This document shows, piece after piece, positions 22,199 to 32,708 of a stretch of 64,000 bases of DNA. The first letter of the stretch is position 1. Each line of letters opens with the position of its first letter. The translations under genes were made by a program, and so were the position numbers. Source of the DNA: Icerya purchasi (taxonomy: Eukaryota; Arthropoda; Insecta; Hemiptera; Monophlebidae); contig CM077115.1 of NCBI GenBank assembly GCA_039619475.1, positions 32,625,083 to 32,689,082 of the forward strand, given 5' to 3'. The notes beneath the pieces were generated by a model. That model was given only the letters and a program-made list of their open reading frames with translations. It did no database searches and was not told the origin of the DNA.

Positions 22199-25100
22199 TA
22201 ATAACTTTATAATCTGAATTAGATTGCGTACAAATTGGATATTGTCAATATGCAAGTACATATTTTGATGCGTGGAGCGCATCTACGTGTCTATAGGATT
22301 TTAATGTCCGCAGCACTAACTTTTCTACATGAGGGGTAACTCCTCTTTCAAATAGTCGGAAAATGGCTAAAGCCTTCAACAAATTGACTTCTTCCGATCG
22401 TTCCGTCAATTTCAACATTCTGTGAGCAACCTGTTGCTTTTTATAGGCTCGGCTGCTCCTTCTTACTTTCCCAGCTTTGATCTATATCTTTCCCTCAAAA
22501 TTTTCCTCTTCACTTTCTAACTTCTTCCTACTACATTATAATGTGAGTTAAAGTCTGTTCTTTCGGGATCTTGTAGCTCCACTCCAGTTCTGTCTTTCAA
22601 AAACCTATCCGAGCAATCTACTAGTACTCTCCTACAGTTTTCTCATTAATACCCCTCGGGCTTACGTTCATTGTGAACCTTAAATTCACAATCCCCGACG
22701 CCCTGCTAAAAGGCGACTTACTTTACTTTTTACTTTTCAACGGTCTGCCTCTGGAACTCTTTTATCATCACTGCTGTTCGTAAGAAAAAGTCTTCTCCAC
22801 GTCCGGTTTCATGAGGGTCCTGCATCGGAAGATTGTTTAAGGCTATGCTAAATAGGCGCGCCCGGTTTGGTGGCTAGAACATAATAACGTATTTCCCCAT
22901 AATATGTTTTTGACTTTCGGCCGGGTGTTCTCGGTTATTAGCCTTTTCGTTTCCAATAAAGTAAAATAGAGTAAGTCCCATAGATCCTTGATAAGGGGTA
23001 TTATGGATTGTGAAGTTAAGCTTTTCATAATGGTACTTGAGGATCTGATGGATCTAAGGAGAATACCGGAGCCAGTTCCTTTCTCTCGACCGCCTCTTTA
23101 CCTTCACCGATTTCTCCGGTATAACCAACTAAATTTCAGATTGGATATATACCTGGGAGCGATTCTGATCTGGAGCGAAACAAGTCTCGAACTCGTTACC
23201 AATATCATACACAAATCCATTATCAAGAAACATATTACACTTCTTCGTCGCATTTTAATATTTCAATTTCAGAAATTAATCGTTTATGATCGATAAAAAA
23301 TAATCTCAGTAGTATTATATTCGCAATATTCCAGATATCACCATGAACACCCTCCGAGAGTCTAGAGACTGTGTTCTATAATTCTTACGAAAGAATAGTA
23401 GGTTTCAATTGTCTATATCGCTTTATCAAAAAAATTACTCGTACAATCGATACGAAAACGTTCAAATACTCTGCCCTAGGTTAGATTTAAAAACTGGCGA
23501 GAAATTACCCTTTTTTCCAAAAAAATCTTTATGCCGAGAAAAATTTAATAACGAATTATTTCATAACCTTGCTAACTTCGCCTAATGTATCAACTTACAC
23601 GGTTTTTCCATCGCTTGCCTCTTTTTAAAAAATTACACATCTCATCAAAAATAAGTTCATTTTCAAATCGGACTTGGGCGTTTCTCCTCTTTTTTTTTCT
23701 TTCCAATTTGAAGAAAAACCAAAATTCTAGAAGCCGTCTATTACTAGTGAAGACCAGAAAAAGTTCCCGGAAATTAGGGACAGTATTTTCAATAGTCCGA
23801 TGCCATCGACTTATTCATTTAATCGGTTTAATTTTTTCGTCTCTAGCCGAGATGGGGCGAACTAGGGACTTGGAGTTAAAAGTATATTTCCGAATAGGAC
23901 GACGATAAATCAGATAAATATCGTCGGCGAGCGCGTTAATAAAAACTCCGACAACTACAACGCTATTACCCTGCATGGCAACCTGCGAGGAGCCGCCTTA
24001 TTCTGCGAATTAAATTCAATATGTTCCGCCATTTCTGCGAAATAAAACTGAAAAAAATTAAACACATATCGCGGCCGCTTCGTAAGCCTTGAATAATTTA
24101 TCGGCCTAGGCCGTGTCTTCGGGCAGATGCGCGCGTGTCTTTGTAGATGAGCGTGCGCAACGGAATTGTCTACATTTTAGCGTGTTTTACAATTCTTGAC
24201 GAGAGCACTCGGTACGTGATGAAGATGGCAATTTTCTAAAGGCGGGGTCGATTCTGCGTGCGAAATAAAGCTAACTCTCCATGACTACCGGTTGCCTCTC
24301 GAGCAGCCAGAAGTGCTTTCTCCTCTCGTCATTTTTATATTTCCTTTTACGCGCTACCCTGTGTACATTTCGCAGTTTCCCAGCAATAAATGCTGGAATT
24401 CCAGCTACAAGATAAACACAGACACGCATAAATTTTGCAAGTGAAAAAAAAAGCGCCGACATAAAATTAGACGTGGCTACGTCTGCGCGACATATGTGTG
24501 TCTGTGTGTACGGAACCGCGCTAAAATATGGTTTATTCCGTCGTCGGGGTTAGATTCTCACATCTGGCCATGTTCTGCTGGACTAGTCGAACTATCAGCA
24601 ACGGCTCAGCTATTTAAATACGATCCGTTCGGCAATGAAGTATTTTATCGATTTAACATTTGTCGCATTTCGACACCTTCCTAAAATTGCCCTTCAATAT
24701 TTCACTTGTATTTTTGCAGCTTCAGTTCGTCCGAAGTAGTGGTATTTTTTTCCCGTTTGCTGATGCATCTCGGCTATTTGCAAATTCATTGAGCATTATT
24801 ATTATATCGGATGTATTTTCGACGTAATAAATTGTAATTGTATAAAATTACGCATATATATATGCGTTTCTCTAGAATTTTTAACTTTCGATTTGGAATC
24901 AGTAAAAATTCACGCCGTTGACAGTATTTCTTTTAATTACAACGTAATTGTTAGGCTACGCCCCATTAGAAAAAAATGTCCCAATTTTATGTAACGTTTG
25001 TTATATTTTATAAGATTTCTCTAATTATGTTATTATATTCATATGAACCGTTTTTTTTTTTTTTATTTTTTTTATTAAAAAATAAGTTGTCCAACTCGCT

Positions 25101-25260
25101 TATCATCGTTTATTCAAGAAAAAATGTGTTACAATAGTACTTTAATTGTACTATTAATTTTCATACTTATAAATAGTGAGAAAATATAAACTAAAAATAA
25201 AATAATAATAATAAAACAGGACTAAAAAAGATAAAAACAAAGAAAAACTACTTATTTATA

Positions 25261-25263
<3 letters not shown>
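22199..25263. other. Interval with no recognised gene
   Basis: No domain seen in any frame, including the 102-aa and 107-aa frames at 22988-23296 and 23585-23908. Poly(T) near 25050-25063. Confidence 0.35.
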
Positions 25264-25295
<32 letters not shown>

Positions 25296-25573
25296 GCCTG
25301 AACGGTTTATACAATTTCATAACCACATGTTCGACTAATATATAGGAATGGTCGATTCCATAGCCAGTTCCCAATTCATCTAATCTAAAGTCACTCAATG
25401 TTATCAATCAACCATTGCTTAATTAATAATTTCCAGATTCCTATTTCTTTTAGCATTACATCTTCTGGAATTCGCTCTAGGAGCTTAATTAAAACTATTT
25501 CATCAGTATTATCAATCTTACTATTTATGCCTTTCGGTCGAATAAAATATACACAATCAACGAGTATCATCTA
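25264..25573 (-). mobile_element. Probable poly(A)-tailed retroelement 3' end
   Basis: A T run of about 28 at 25265-25292 on the plus strand is a poly(A) tail on the minus strand. The preceding minus-strand DNA holds an open stretch with no domain I can name (ending VVMKLYKPFRP before a stop just ahead of the tail). It abuts the plus-strand LINE that starts about 25574. Interpretation as the 3' end of another retroelement is inferred. Confidence 0.35.
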
Positions 25574-27971
25574 CCTGAGTCAATAGCCTTCAAAAAGTCG
25601 CGAGCTCTTGCCCGTTCTCTTATTCGCGACAAAAAACAAGAATGCTCGGAACAGTTCATCTCATCGATCTCTTCGTCGACGTCAAACAGGACCATGTGGA
25701 ACAAAATAAAATCCATCAGCGGAATCAACAGTGCCCCAAAACGCGTTCAACTCAGAATCAATGGCAGCCAGATAACGAATGAAGCGAACGTCGCCAAAGC
25801 GTTTGCCAGCTACTTTGCCGCAGCATCGTCGTCAGAAAAGTACCCTCCCGCCTTCCGCAGCATGAAACACCAAGCAGAGCAACAGCCAGTGCACTTCCCG
25901 TCCGAATCCAACGAAACATACAACAGTAACTTTACCATCTCAGAATTAAATTTCCAACTCAACTACCACACATCCAACATCGACAGTCAGCCAGCTACTT
26001 AGCCTGCAAAGACAGATTTTATCGGCGTTTCATCGCCAACAACACCTCTACGCAGTATTTTTCGATTTAGAAAAAGCATTTGACTGCCTGTGGCGTCATG
26101 GCTTACTACTAAAACTGCGAACGGGGAGAATCGCCGGAAAATTAGGTAAATACCTACACAGCTTCTTAGACAATAGAACGATCCAAGTTACGACTGGTTC
26201 GTCAACGTCTGAACTGATGCTGTTGGAAAATGGTGTACCACAAGGCTCTGCTTTAAGCGCAACCTTGTTCATATATTATATCAATGACATAACTGACTGC
26301 CTTGCCGCCCCAGTAACGTCCCGGCTCTACGTTGATGAAATGAATATATCCTTATCATCCAACCATCCTATAAACGCTCAAAATATCCTTCAAAAATTCA
26401 TCGAAAATTTACAGAAGTGGTCCAATGATAACGGTCTGACCTTTTCCTTAACAAAAACAATATGTGTTGATTTCCACAGGGGACGCCAAAACCCACTTCC
26501 CAGCGTATTCCTGAGTCGAAATGGTTTTCCTATCCCAAATCGTCCATCAGTCAAGTTTCTAGGCCTAATATTTGATAAAAAACTTTCCTGGCGCTCTCAC
26601 ATAGCTGAGCTCAAAACCAAGTGCCTAAAATCCTTGTCTATCCTGAAATATCTATCAAATTACAAGTACAATATAAATCCAAAATTACTTCTTACAATCT
26701 ACAGATCGATTATCCTTTCACGAATCAATTAAGGGTGCCAGGTGTACTCCTCAGCCGCTAAAAGTGTGCTAAGATCCTTAGATCCTATACATTCTGCTCC
26801 CCTCCGGTCTATCCTTTCTGCTCATCCCTCTTCTCCGGTTATAAGTTTGTATGCACTGGCAGGTTGTCTCCCGCTGTCCTACTATAGGAAGTACTATAAC
26901 TTTAAAGAAATGAGCACCCTCCTTAGTAGTACCAAAACCCCGACAATATCTCCTAATATGAGGTTTGGGAATGGCCCAGTGCCCGAACTTTTAAATTTAA
27001 CAAATCACAATACCCCCCAAACATAGCACAAATAGCAACAAATATCATAGCGAGCTACATAGACCATGCATGCCTCTACACAGATGGAGCGAAGGCAATA
27101 TCAGTCACCGGGGGCATGCTCCTTCGAAGTTTCAGGGGCAGCAAAGTCAGTTAGACTGCACGATTGCTGTACAGCACTGGGCGCTGAAATATACGCGATG
27201 ATCTTTTGTATCCAACACTACACCAATAACAACCCCCACCCTACTCATAACTGACTCTCGAAACTACCTTCAACTCATCTCAGAGATTAAATCCAACAAC
27301 CCTTTGGTAAGGAAGGTCCATTACCTATTCTACAGGTTATCACATTTAAACTCTGAAATGTCTTTCCTATGGGTGCCGGCTCATGTTGAGATTCCAGGCA
27401 ATGAGCGTGTCAATCGAGTGACTTAGGCGACATTGTTCTCTCCAATGACACACAACCCCCCTCTTCCCCCTACATTGGCTCATTTGTTTATGCAGCAAAC
27501 TGGAGAAGAATGGCAACAGGAATGGAGATCTTCAAGTACGTTTTTCCGAAGCATAAAAACAACCACGGAGCCTTGGTGGCCCACAGACGGAGTTTCCCGC
27601 AGAGATTTTTTTGTCCTGAATCGTCTCCGAATAGGACATACAACCCGCTCGCACAGCTACATATTCACGAACCAGGTACCCCCAAATGTCTGCCTCTTTT
27701 GTAGTTAACCGAGCGCCCCATCCACCTATCACCTACTCCTCGAATGTCCTTCGTTTGCAGTACCACGATCCATTCACTTCACCACTTCCTCTAGTTCTAA
27801 GATACTGTCAAATGCTCCGCCCGCGATCGCAGCTGTCTTTCATGCGGAGCAACGATCTGTACTATCGCGTTTAATCCACTTAAGTAGGCTCCATGTGCTG
27901 TAATAGCCCCAGTAGTTAAACACAACACATGGAAACCCTCATACACACCCTTATAAAAAAAATAAATAAAT

Positions 27972-27975
<4 letters not shown>
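25574..27975 (+). mobile_element. Jockey-like LINE ORF2, frameshifted and internally deleted
   Basis: Domains follow ORF2 order. The pre-RT region (MWNKIKSISGINSAPKRVQL, then ANVAKAFASYFAAASSSEKY) is at 25694-26002, followed by an abrupt jump consistent with an internal deletion. RT motif A (HLYAVFFDLEKAFDCLWRHG) is at about 26040-26100, motif B (NGVPQGSALSATLF) at 26226-26270, and motif C (RLYVDEMNISL, where YADD is expected) at about 26320-26350. The thumb region (KFLGLIFDKKLSWRSHI) is near 26554. RNase H is degraded (VPAHVEIPGNERVNRV near 27375, expected IPSHxGIxGNExAD). The C-terminal tail (LRIGHTTRSHSYIF near 27628) precedes an A-rich end near 27955-27975. Many stops and frameshifts; a dead element. 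Confidence 0.88.
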
Positions 27976-28010
<35 letters not shown>

Positions 28011-28345
28011 ATATGGAGAATCCACAAGGCAACCGCCCGTCTGTAGGTTCTCATCACAGTTACAACGTTTATTTGTAACAAAGTTACAATCGATCATATA
28101 CAATTAACCGCTTAACTAACAAATGTGTCGCAAAACAAAGTAAAAACAAACGTAATATAAATTTCCACTAAAAATAACAGCATAACGCATAATTCAAAAT
28201 CTAAACAAAACAAGGCAAAAACATAACAGCAATTCCTATATAGAAACCCAATGCAAGAAAAATATAAAATAAAAAAAGAATATATATATATATATATATA
28301 ATTAATTGAGAAAAGATAAGGGAAAAAAAAATTAAAAAAAATCAC
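27976..28345 (-). mobile_element. Probable poly(A)-tailed retrosequence
   Basis: A T run at 27976-28003 is a minus-strand poly(A) tail. A possible AATAAA signal lies about 60 bp before it (minus strand, near 28070). The minus-strand frame at 28112-28345 is Phe/Tyr-rich and unrecognised. Likely another LINE 3' end back to back with the Jockey-like element. Confidence 0.35.
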
Positions 28346-28956
28346 TTATCACGTACTTTTTTTACCTCTTTCATTTGCAGTCATTGTAGTTGCTCAACAG
28401 TCAATTTTTAATTTCTAAGAGGCAATTTTTTTTATTCTTTAGTTGCATCGTGTTATAGAACTAAGAAAGAACACAGTATAAAAGAAAAAAATTACAGTTG
28501 AGTAGATTGGCGACCTGTCCGAAAGCACGAAAGCCATAACGTTTAAATTTCCAGTGCCTTTATCGCATAATATTGCTTCATGTATATAGTCTTTTGACTC
28601 GTCACTTTTCAACAACTACTCTATTCTTTACTCCTTCTGAAAGAATATTTAGCATTTATCTTTTATCGCATTATAATGATAAATTAATTGATATCTGATA
28701 AGTAAATGTAGAAAAATTATTAAAAAATCTTTAAATAAGAAAAAAAACGAGTATAAAATTACTTCACCAATACTGCAGACGTATAAATAAGGATAAAGGC
28801 GGTTACTGCGAATGCGTAATTATGTGTGTGGTGAAAAAAAAATGTTTATATTACATACTTTTACAATGATGTATATTTTTAGTCTTTGAAATTTATCATA
28901 GAAAATCTATGTCTATTCATACATTTTTTTAAATTCAAATTTGAAAGAGAGACGAG
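28346..28956. other. AT-rich interval, no gene seen
   Basis: May contain further decayed upstream sequence of the Penelope-like element that becomes recognisable at 28957. No motif is clear. Confidence 0.35.
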
Positions 28957-29088
28957 TACATAATATTAAAAACTATGAAAAAATAATGAAATAATGGTTA
29001 AAATATCGTACAGAACAAATAATAACTTATATTATCAATTAATTAACACAAATAAATTCATAAACACAGATAAATATAATAAATCCAC
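28957..29088 (+). pseudogene. Penelope-like element ORF, 5' piece (linker before GIY-YIG)
   Basis: Penelope-like elements encode an RT followed by a GIY-YIG endonuclease. Here the translation reads YIHNIKNYEKIMK, then (after a frameshift near 28996) MVKISYRTNNNLYYQLIN and INTDKYNKST. This is the usual linker pattern (VKIxYRxxNxL...) just upstream of the GIY-YIG domain. The frame runs without a stop to the insertion point at 29088 and continues in frame at 47996 on the other side of the palindrome (the codons at the join give ST then VYKIKC). The RT domain is not recognisable upstream. Confidence 0.75.
29083..29088. repeat. 6-bp target-site duplication, left (ATCCAC)
   Basis: ATCCAC directly precedes the palindromic element and recurs directly after it at 47990-47995. 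Six-base TSDs are characteristic of Maverick/Polinton integration (established knowledge). Confidence 0.9.
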
Positions 29089-29118
29089 AGTAGAATATTA
29101 GGGTTCATTCTGGGACAC

Positions 29119-29350
29119 AAAGGGATGCCGCCGCGCTAATTAGACCCCCTGGAGCGTGAGTACTGGAGTATATTCGTTTTCGCGGTCCGCCTGTAGCCGC
29201 TGCCGCCGCCGCGAAGTGTGCCGCTGGTTCCCACACACGCATCGGCCGCTATCGTGCTTTTTTCAAAATTCTGGGGCGTAAGTATTCTAGCCGGGTTCCA
29301 AAAATTATGCTATCCGATCGGGCGCGCATCTCCACGCACCCGCATTCCCA
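29119..29350. repeat. GC-rich terminus of the left arm
   Basis: In contrast to the AT-rich interior, the outer 250 bp is strongly GC-rich (GATGCCGCCGCGCTAATTAG, CGCTGCCGCCGCCGCGAAG). The mirror is 47728-47959. Terminal regions of protein-primed linear genomes carry replication origins; that role here is inferred. Confidence 0.5.
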
Positions 29351-29584
29351 CACACGGCGCGTTCTACTATTATGTGTATGTATTATACAGGAGTCTACAT
29401 GTAATATATGTATCATAATTTTTAATTTTAATTTCCGGGGGTTGGGAGGTGTAAAATTTTGGCGGAGTGTTAAAAACGTTCGAAACTCAACACTTAGAAC
29501 CCAAATTTTGAAGGAATTTTCCGAGTCGTGCTCCGTTCCGGCATTTTTTTTTTAAAAATTTTATTTTTTAAGAAGAATATCTGA

Positions 29585-29819
29585 TGGTTCCAGCGATCTA
29601 ATGAGGGCAGGTGGGTGTGCTGCTACGAGGGGTGAATTCCAGGCATTCGTTCGATTTTTTTATTATTATTATTATTTTTAACGGAAATTTTTGAATGTTC
29701 CAGAACCGAACGATCGTGATTTTTCGTTGTTTTATTTTTAACGGAAATATTTGAATGTTCCAGCAACCGGTTGAGGGTGGCACGGGGTGCAGGGGGTGAA
29801 TTCCTGACATTCGTTCGAA
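29585..29819 (+). repeat. Subterminal direct repeats of the left arm
   Basis: Two imperfect units. Each has TTTTTAACGGAAAT(T/A)TTTG then AATGTTCCAG (29675-29703 and 29736-29763). Each is also linked to a block containing GGGTGAATTCC then CATTCGTTCGA (about 29635-29656 and 29798-29819). The mirror copy is at 47259-47493. Confidence 0.65.
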
Positions 29820-29918
29820 ATTAACTACCCGATCATCTTCGAGACCCTCGACGCCACCGATGGAATCCTGATCGCTACACGTTCACACACACACACATGC
29901 ACACGTCTAATATTTTTA

Positions 29919-30356
29919 TTGTCAACGAATATTTTTAAATGCCACCCGCGAGGAATGGCGACTTTTAAATGGCTGATGTATGCATCATCCAGGGGGAAGA
30001 TGGTTACATCGGTCGATTGTTCACGGCCAAATCAAAGGTCCACATCTAGACGTACACTATTTGAACCTGTTCGACTATCTCATTCATTTATACCCTTCGC
30101 GTTGTTCGGAGCGGCCGTGTTTGAGCGACATTGCCAAATACATTGTGATAGCAAGTGTTCGAGAGCCATCTTGAACAGTATGTCTGAGAAGATCTATATT
30201 CCCGCGGTGTATAACGCCAATCACTATCGTAAAATTTTCTGTTATTTTCGAGCGTTACAAGAAAGGAATAGAATACTAACCATGCACTACGCCACCACAT
30301 TTAATTTATATTCAAACGTCATTCATGCTACATCGTTTTTCAAATTCGAAGCCTAA
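29919..30356 (+). CDS. Possible 145-aa protein, unknown (left arm)
   Basis: An ATG-initiated frame of 145 codons with mixed composition, Cys and aromatic residues (for example NANHYRKIFCYFRALQERN near residue 98) and no recognised domain, signal peptide or membrane segment. An overlapping frame of 64 codons exists on the same strand, so chance is possible. Its only support is length in an AT-rich arm and exact duplication in the other arm, which applies to all arm DNA. Treat as tentative. Confidence 0.25.
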   Translation: MSTNIFKCHPRGMATFKWLMYASSRGKMVTSVDCSRPNQRSTSRRTLFEPVRLSHSFIPFALFGAAVFERHCQIHCDSKCSRAILNSMSEKIYIPAVYNANHYRKIFCYFRALQERNRILTMHYATTFNLYSNVIHATSFFKFEA

Positions 30357-31380
30357 GTACAGAAATTTTAAAAATTACCCTAAGTATAATATTTAAAAGC
30401 CTGAATCTAACCTAAGCAGCGTTCACAACCCACACCTATAGACGATCCTGCATACGTTTAAGTCGACACCACGCCATTAGTTTCCATATCATTCATAATA
30501 TTATTTTCTACATCCAAGTATTATAGAATTAGCTTAAGTATTTTTATATTTTTCTGTATTCTCCGATCCCTTTGCAAAAGTGCACCGTCCATTCCTACGC
30601 TTCTATTCAACATAACGTTAGCCGCCGCGAGAGCGCACGCACCGTTCCCGCGCACGTTTCATTTATTCAAACTACCATGTTTTTTCTTTCATTTTTTTTT
30701 TTTTTTTTTTTAAATATTTAGAAGTCTAAGTATAATATTTAAAGCTTGAATCTAACATAAGTCTCCACTCACCCTATCCCACCTATAGTTGGATCCCACG
30801 TATATATCCAACATAGCGTTAGCCTCCGTGAAAGCACACGCATCGTTCACTCGCACTACCGCGATTTTTTTTTTTTTTTTTTTAATATTTCGAAGCCTAA
30901 GTCTAATTATTTCAAAGCCAGCAGCCTAAGTATATTTTTTACACTTCCAAACATTTCTTCCGACCGTTCATAATTTTTATTTATTTATTTTTTTTCCTGA
31001 CTCTAAAAATAAATCCGTTGAGGCCTTCACAGCTAGGAATGCGCACACATCTTCTATTGTTAGTTTCCATATCATTCATAATAATTATTTTTTTTTTTTC
31101 GACTCTAAGTATTATAGAATTAGCCTAAGTATATTTTTATTTTCTTTCGCTATACAAACATTTTTTTTTTTTTCGAGATCTTTTGTACTATATTTTTTCT
31201 CAAATATATTTACACACATGCAGGCAAGTTGCCATGCCGTTGATTTCGATCGTGCAACGCTGTCATTAAGTCTGCTGGGATATTACCCCTCGTATCTTTT
31301 CTTGTAAAATCCGGTTCGCATGTACACACCTACACAATCATACTTAAGCCAAAAAACACCTGACAACGTCATTCATCTGT
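30357..31380. repeat. Degenerate repeat region, left arm
   Basis: Recurrent units. CCTAAGTATAATATTTAAAAG, followed by CCTGAATCTAACCTAAG, occurs near 30380, with a second copy near 30722 and a partial near 30893. TTTCCATATCATTCATAATA then a block ending ATTATAGAATTAGC(T/C)TAAGTA lies near 30481-30541 and 31061-31131. Poly(T) runs separate them. The mirror lies at 45695-46718. No coding signal. Confidence 0.6.
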
Positions 31381-31381
31381 G

Positions 31382-31388
31382 TATATAA
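31382..31388 (+). promoter_or_regulatory. TATA-like box upstream of the 331-aa gene (left arm)
   Basis: TATATAA, about 325 bp upstream of the ATG at 31713. The intervening leader contains a long T-rich pyrimidine tract at about 31590-31685. Position suggests a promoter; a transcription start is not determined. Confidence 0.3.
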
Positions 31389-31712
31389 CCAACTAACACC
31401 AAAGGAATGTGGTTTTTCTAGTGCAGCCCTCCCTTTTCAAAGGCCCCCCCCCCCATCGAGCTAAAAAATCGAACGGATCTGTTCAGGCAGTCAGTATTAG
31501 TGTTATGTTAAACGTGTGGAATTTGTTGAAGCTGTGTGCTTCACGCGTTATTAAAAAATTGACAAGAACGTTAAAGTCAATAATTTCATACGTTTTTTCT
31601 CTTTTTCTTTCTCTCTTTATTTTTTGTCTTTTTTCTCTCATTTTCATCGTTATTTTTTTCTCTCTTTTTTTCGCTCTTTTTTTTAGTAAAAATATTAAAA
31701 TAATAATCAAAT

Positions 31713-32708
31713 ATGAATAACAATACCGAATCGATTGATATTAAAGCCGGTGAATTTATTCAGAATTCATTTTCGAGTGTTAGTGGCTCACATACGATTT
31801 CGTCACCTCCGACACCGCAATATGATGGTTATACATCAGAAGAATCCACATCTTTTGTGCGTAAAGTCGTTGGTCCTGTATTATTATCAGAACAAGCGGA
31901 TATAGCGGAATATTTTTTAGATATCAGCATCCATATAGATTGTGATTATAGTTTTCGAGTAACCGAGCTAGCAATGATCGATATGTCTGGCGGGAAGTGT
32001 TTGCATACGCTGTATAAACCAAGCAGAGCATGGCATGCATCAGAAATGCCGCATTTACGATGTTCTTCGGTAAGTCATTACTTGAAAAACTCTTCATTAT
32101 TTCCCTGTCGGGAAGAAATATTCATGGCACGCGATATATTCACGATATTATCACAAAAACCAAGGGCTCGCGTATATATTTTAACGGCATATGCTAAACT
32201 TACACTAATGGAACTTAACGAAAAATCGTTGCATGACTTGGACTATGAAGTCGTTAATATGGATCAAGTTTTTCGAGTACCTAGTGTTGATGATCTACAT
32301 GAAGAATACTTTGGTATAAGCAATTTGGTAACTTGTAAACATCATAATGAGAATGATAGTTTTCATTGTGCGGTGAAAAACGTTATGGTGATGAAAGCCT
32401 GGTACGATCATATTATCCATCCGCTGAAGCTTATGAATAATCTCAATATAAATGATTTAAGCCAGTTGTTCATTACAGCCACCAAAGAAATGATAATTAC
32501 ATTATTTCCCAGTTGCGTTGGAGACATTTATACATTTTTACCAGATAAATTAAAACAGGATGATACGATAAAATCACTTCTACCATGCTACGAACATGAA
32601 CATGATGAAGAATATTATATCGATGATGATACATTGAGACAGAGTACTCGAAATTGTATGAAAGTAAAAGATTGTATCGATTGTCAACGTAAAATTTGCA
32701 CGGATTAG
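31713..32708 (+). CDS. 331-aa protein, possibly DEDD exonuclease-like (left arm)
   Basis: An intact 331-codon gene with no N-terminal signal or membrane segment. Residues about 65-95 (FLDISIHIDCDYSFRVTELA, then MIDMSGGKCLHTLYKP) resemble the first motif of RNase H-fold 3'-5' exonucleases (D-x-E...ITEIAxID). Residues about 210-235 (CKHHNENDSFHCAVKNVMVM, then KAWY) resemble the C-H...HCAxxN pattern that closes a family of arthropod Maverick/virus-associated proteins with this fold. The usual acidic catalytic residues are not all present (DIS in place of DIE, N in place of D late), so activity is doubtful. The C-terminus is acidic (EHEHDEEYYIDDD) with a Cys cluster (CMKVKDCIDCQRKIC). The gene points inward from the element end. 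Identical to the protein at 44367-45362. Assignment is by pattern memory only and is tentative; the ORF itself is solid. Confidence 0.6.
   Translation: MNNNTESIDIKAGEFIQNSFSSVSGSHTISSPPTPQYDGYTSEESTSFVRKVVGPVLLSEQADIAEYFLDISIHIDCDYSFRVTELAMIDMSGGKCLHTLYKPSRAWHASEMPHLRCSSVSHYLKNSSLFPCREEIFMARDIFTILSQKPRARVYILTAYAKLTLMELNEKSLHDLDYEVVNMDQVFRVPSVDDLHEEYFGISNLVTCKHHNENDSFHCAVKNVMVMKAWYDHIIHPLKLMNNLNINDLSQLFITATKEMIITLFPSCVGDIYTFLPDKLKQDDTIKSLLPCYEHEHDEEYYIDDDTLRQSTRNCMKVKDCIDCQRKICTD

Noticed and set aside
29598..29810. 70-aa minus-strand frame in the arm terminus (mirror 47268-47480)
   Set aside because: It reads through the subterminal direct repeats and is internally repetitive for that reason; no domain.
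31409..31720. 103-aa frame upstream of the 331-aa gene, and its mirror at 45355-45669
   Set aside because: It crosses a homopolymer whose length differs between the arms and a pyrimidine tract, and overlaps the start of the clear gene; more likely a leader region.
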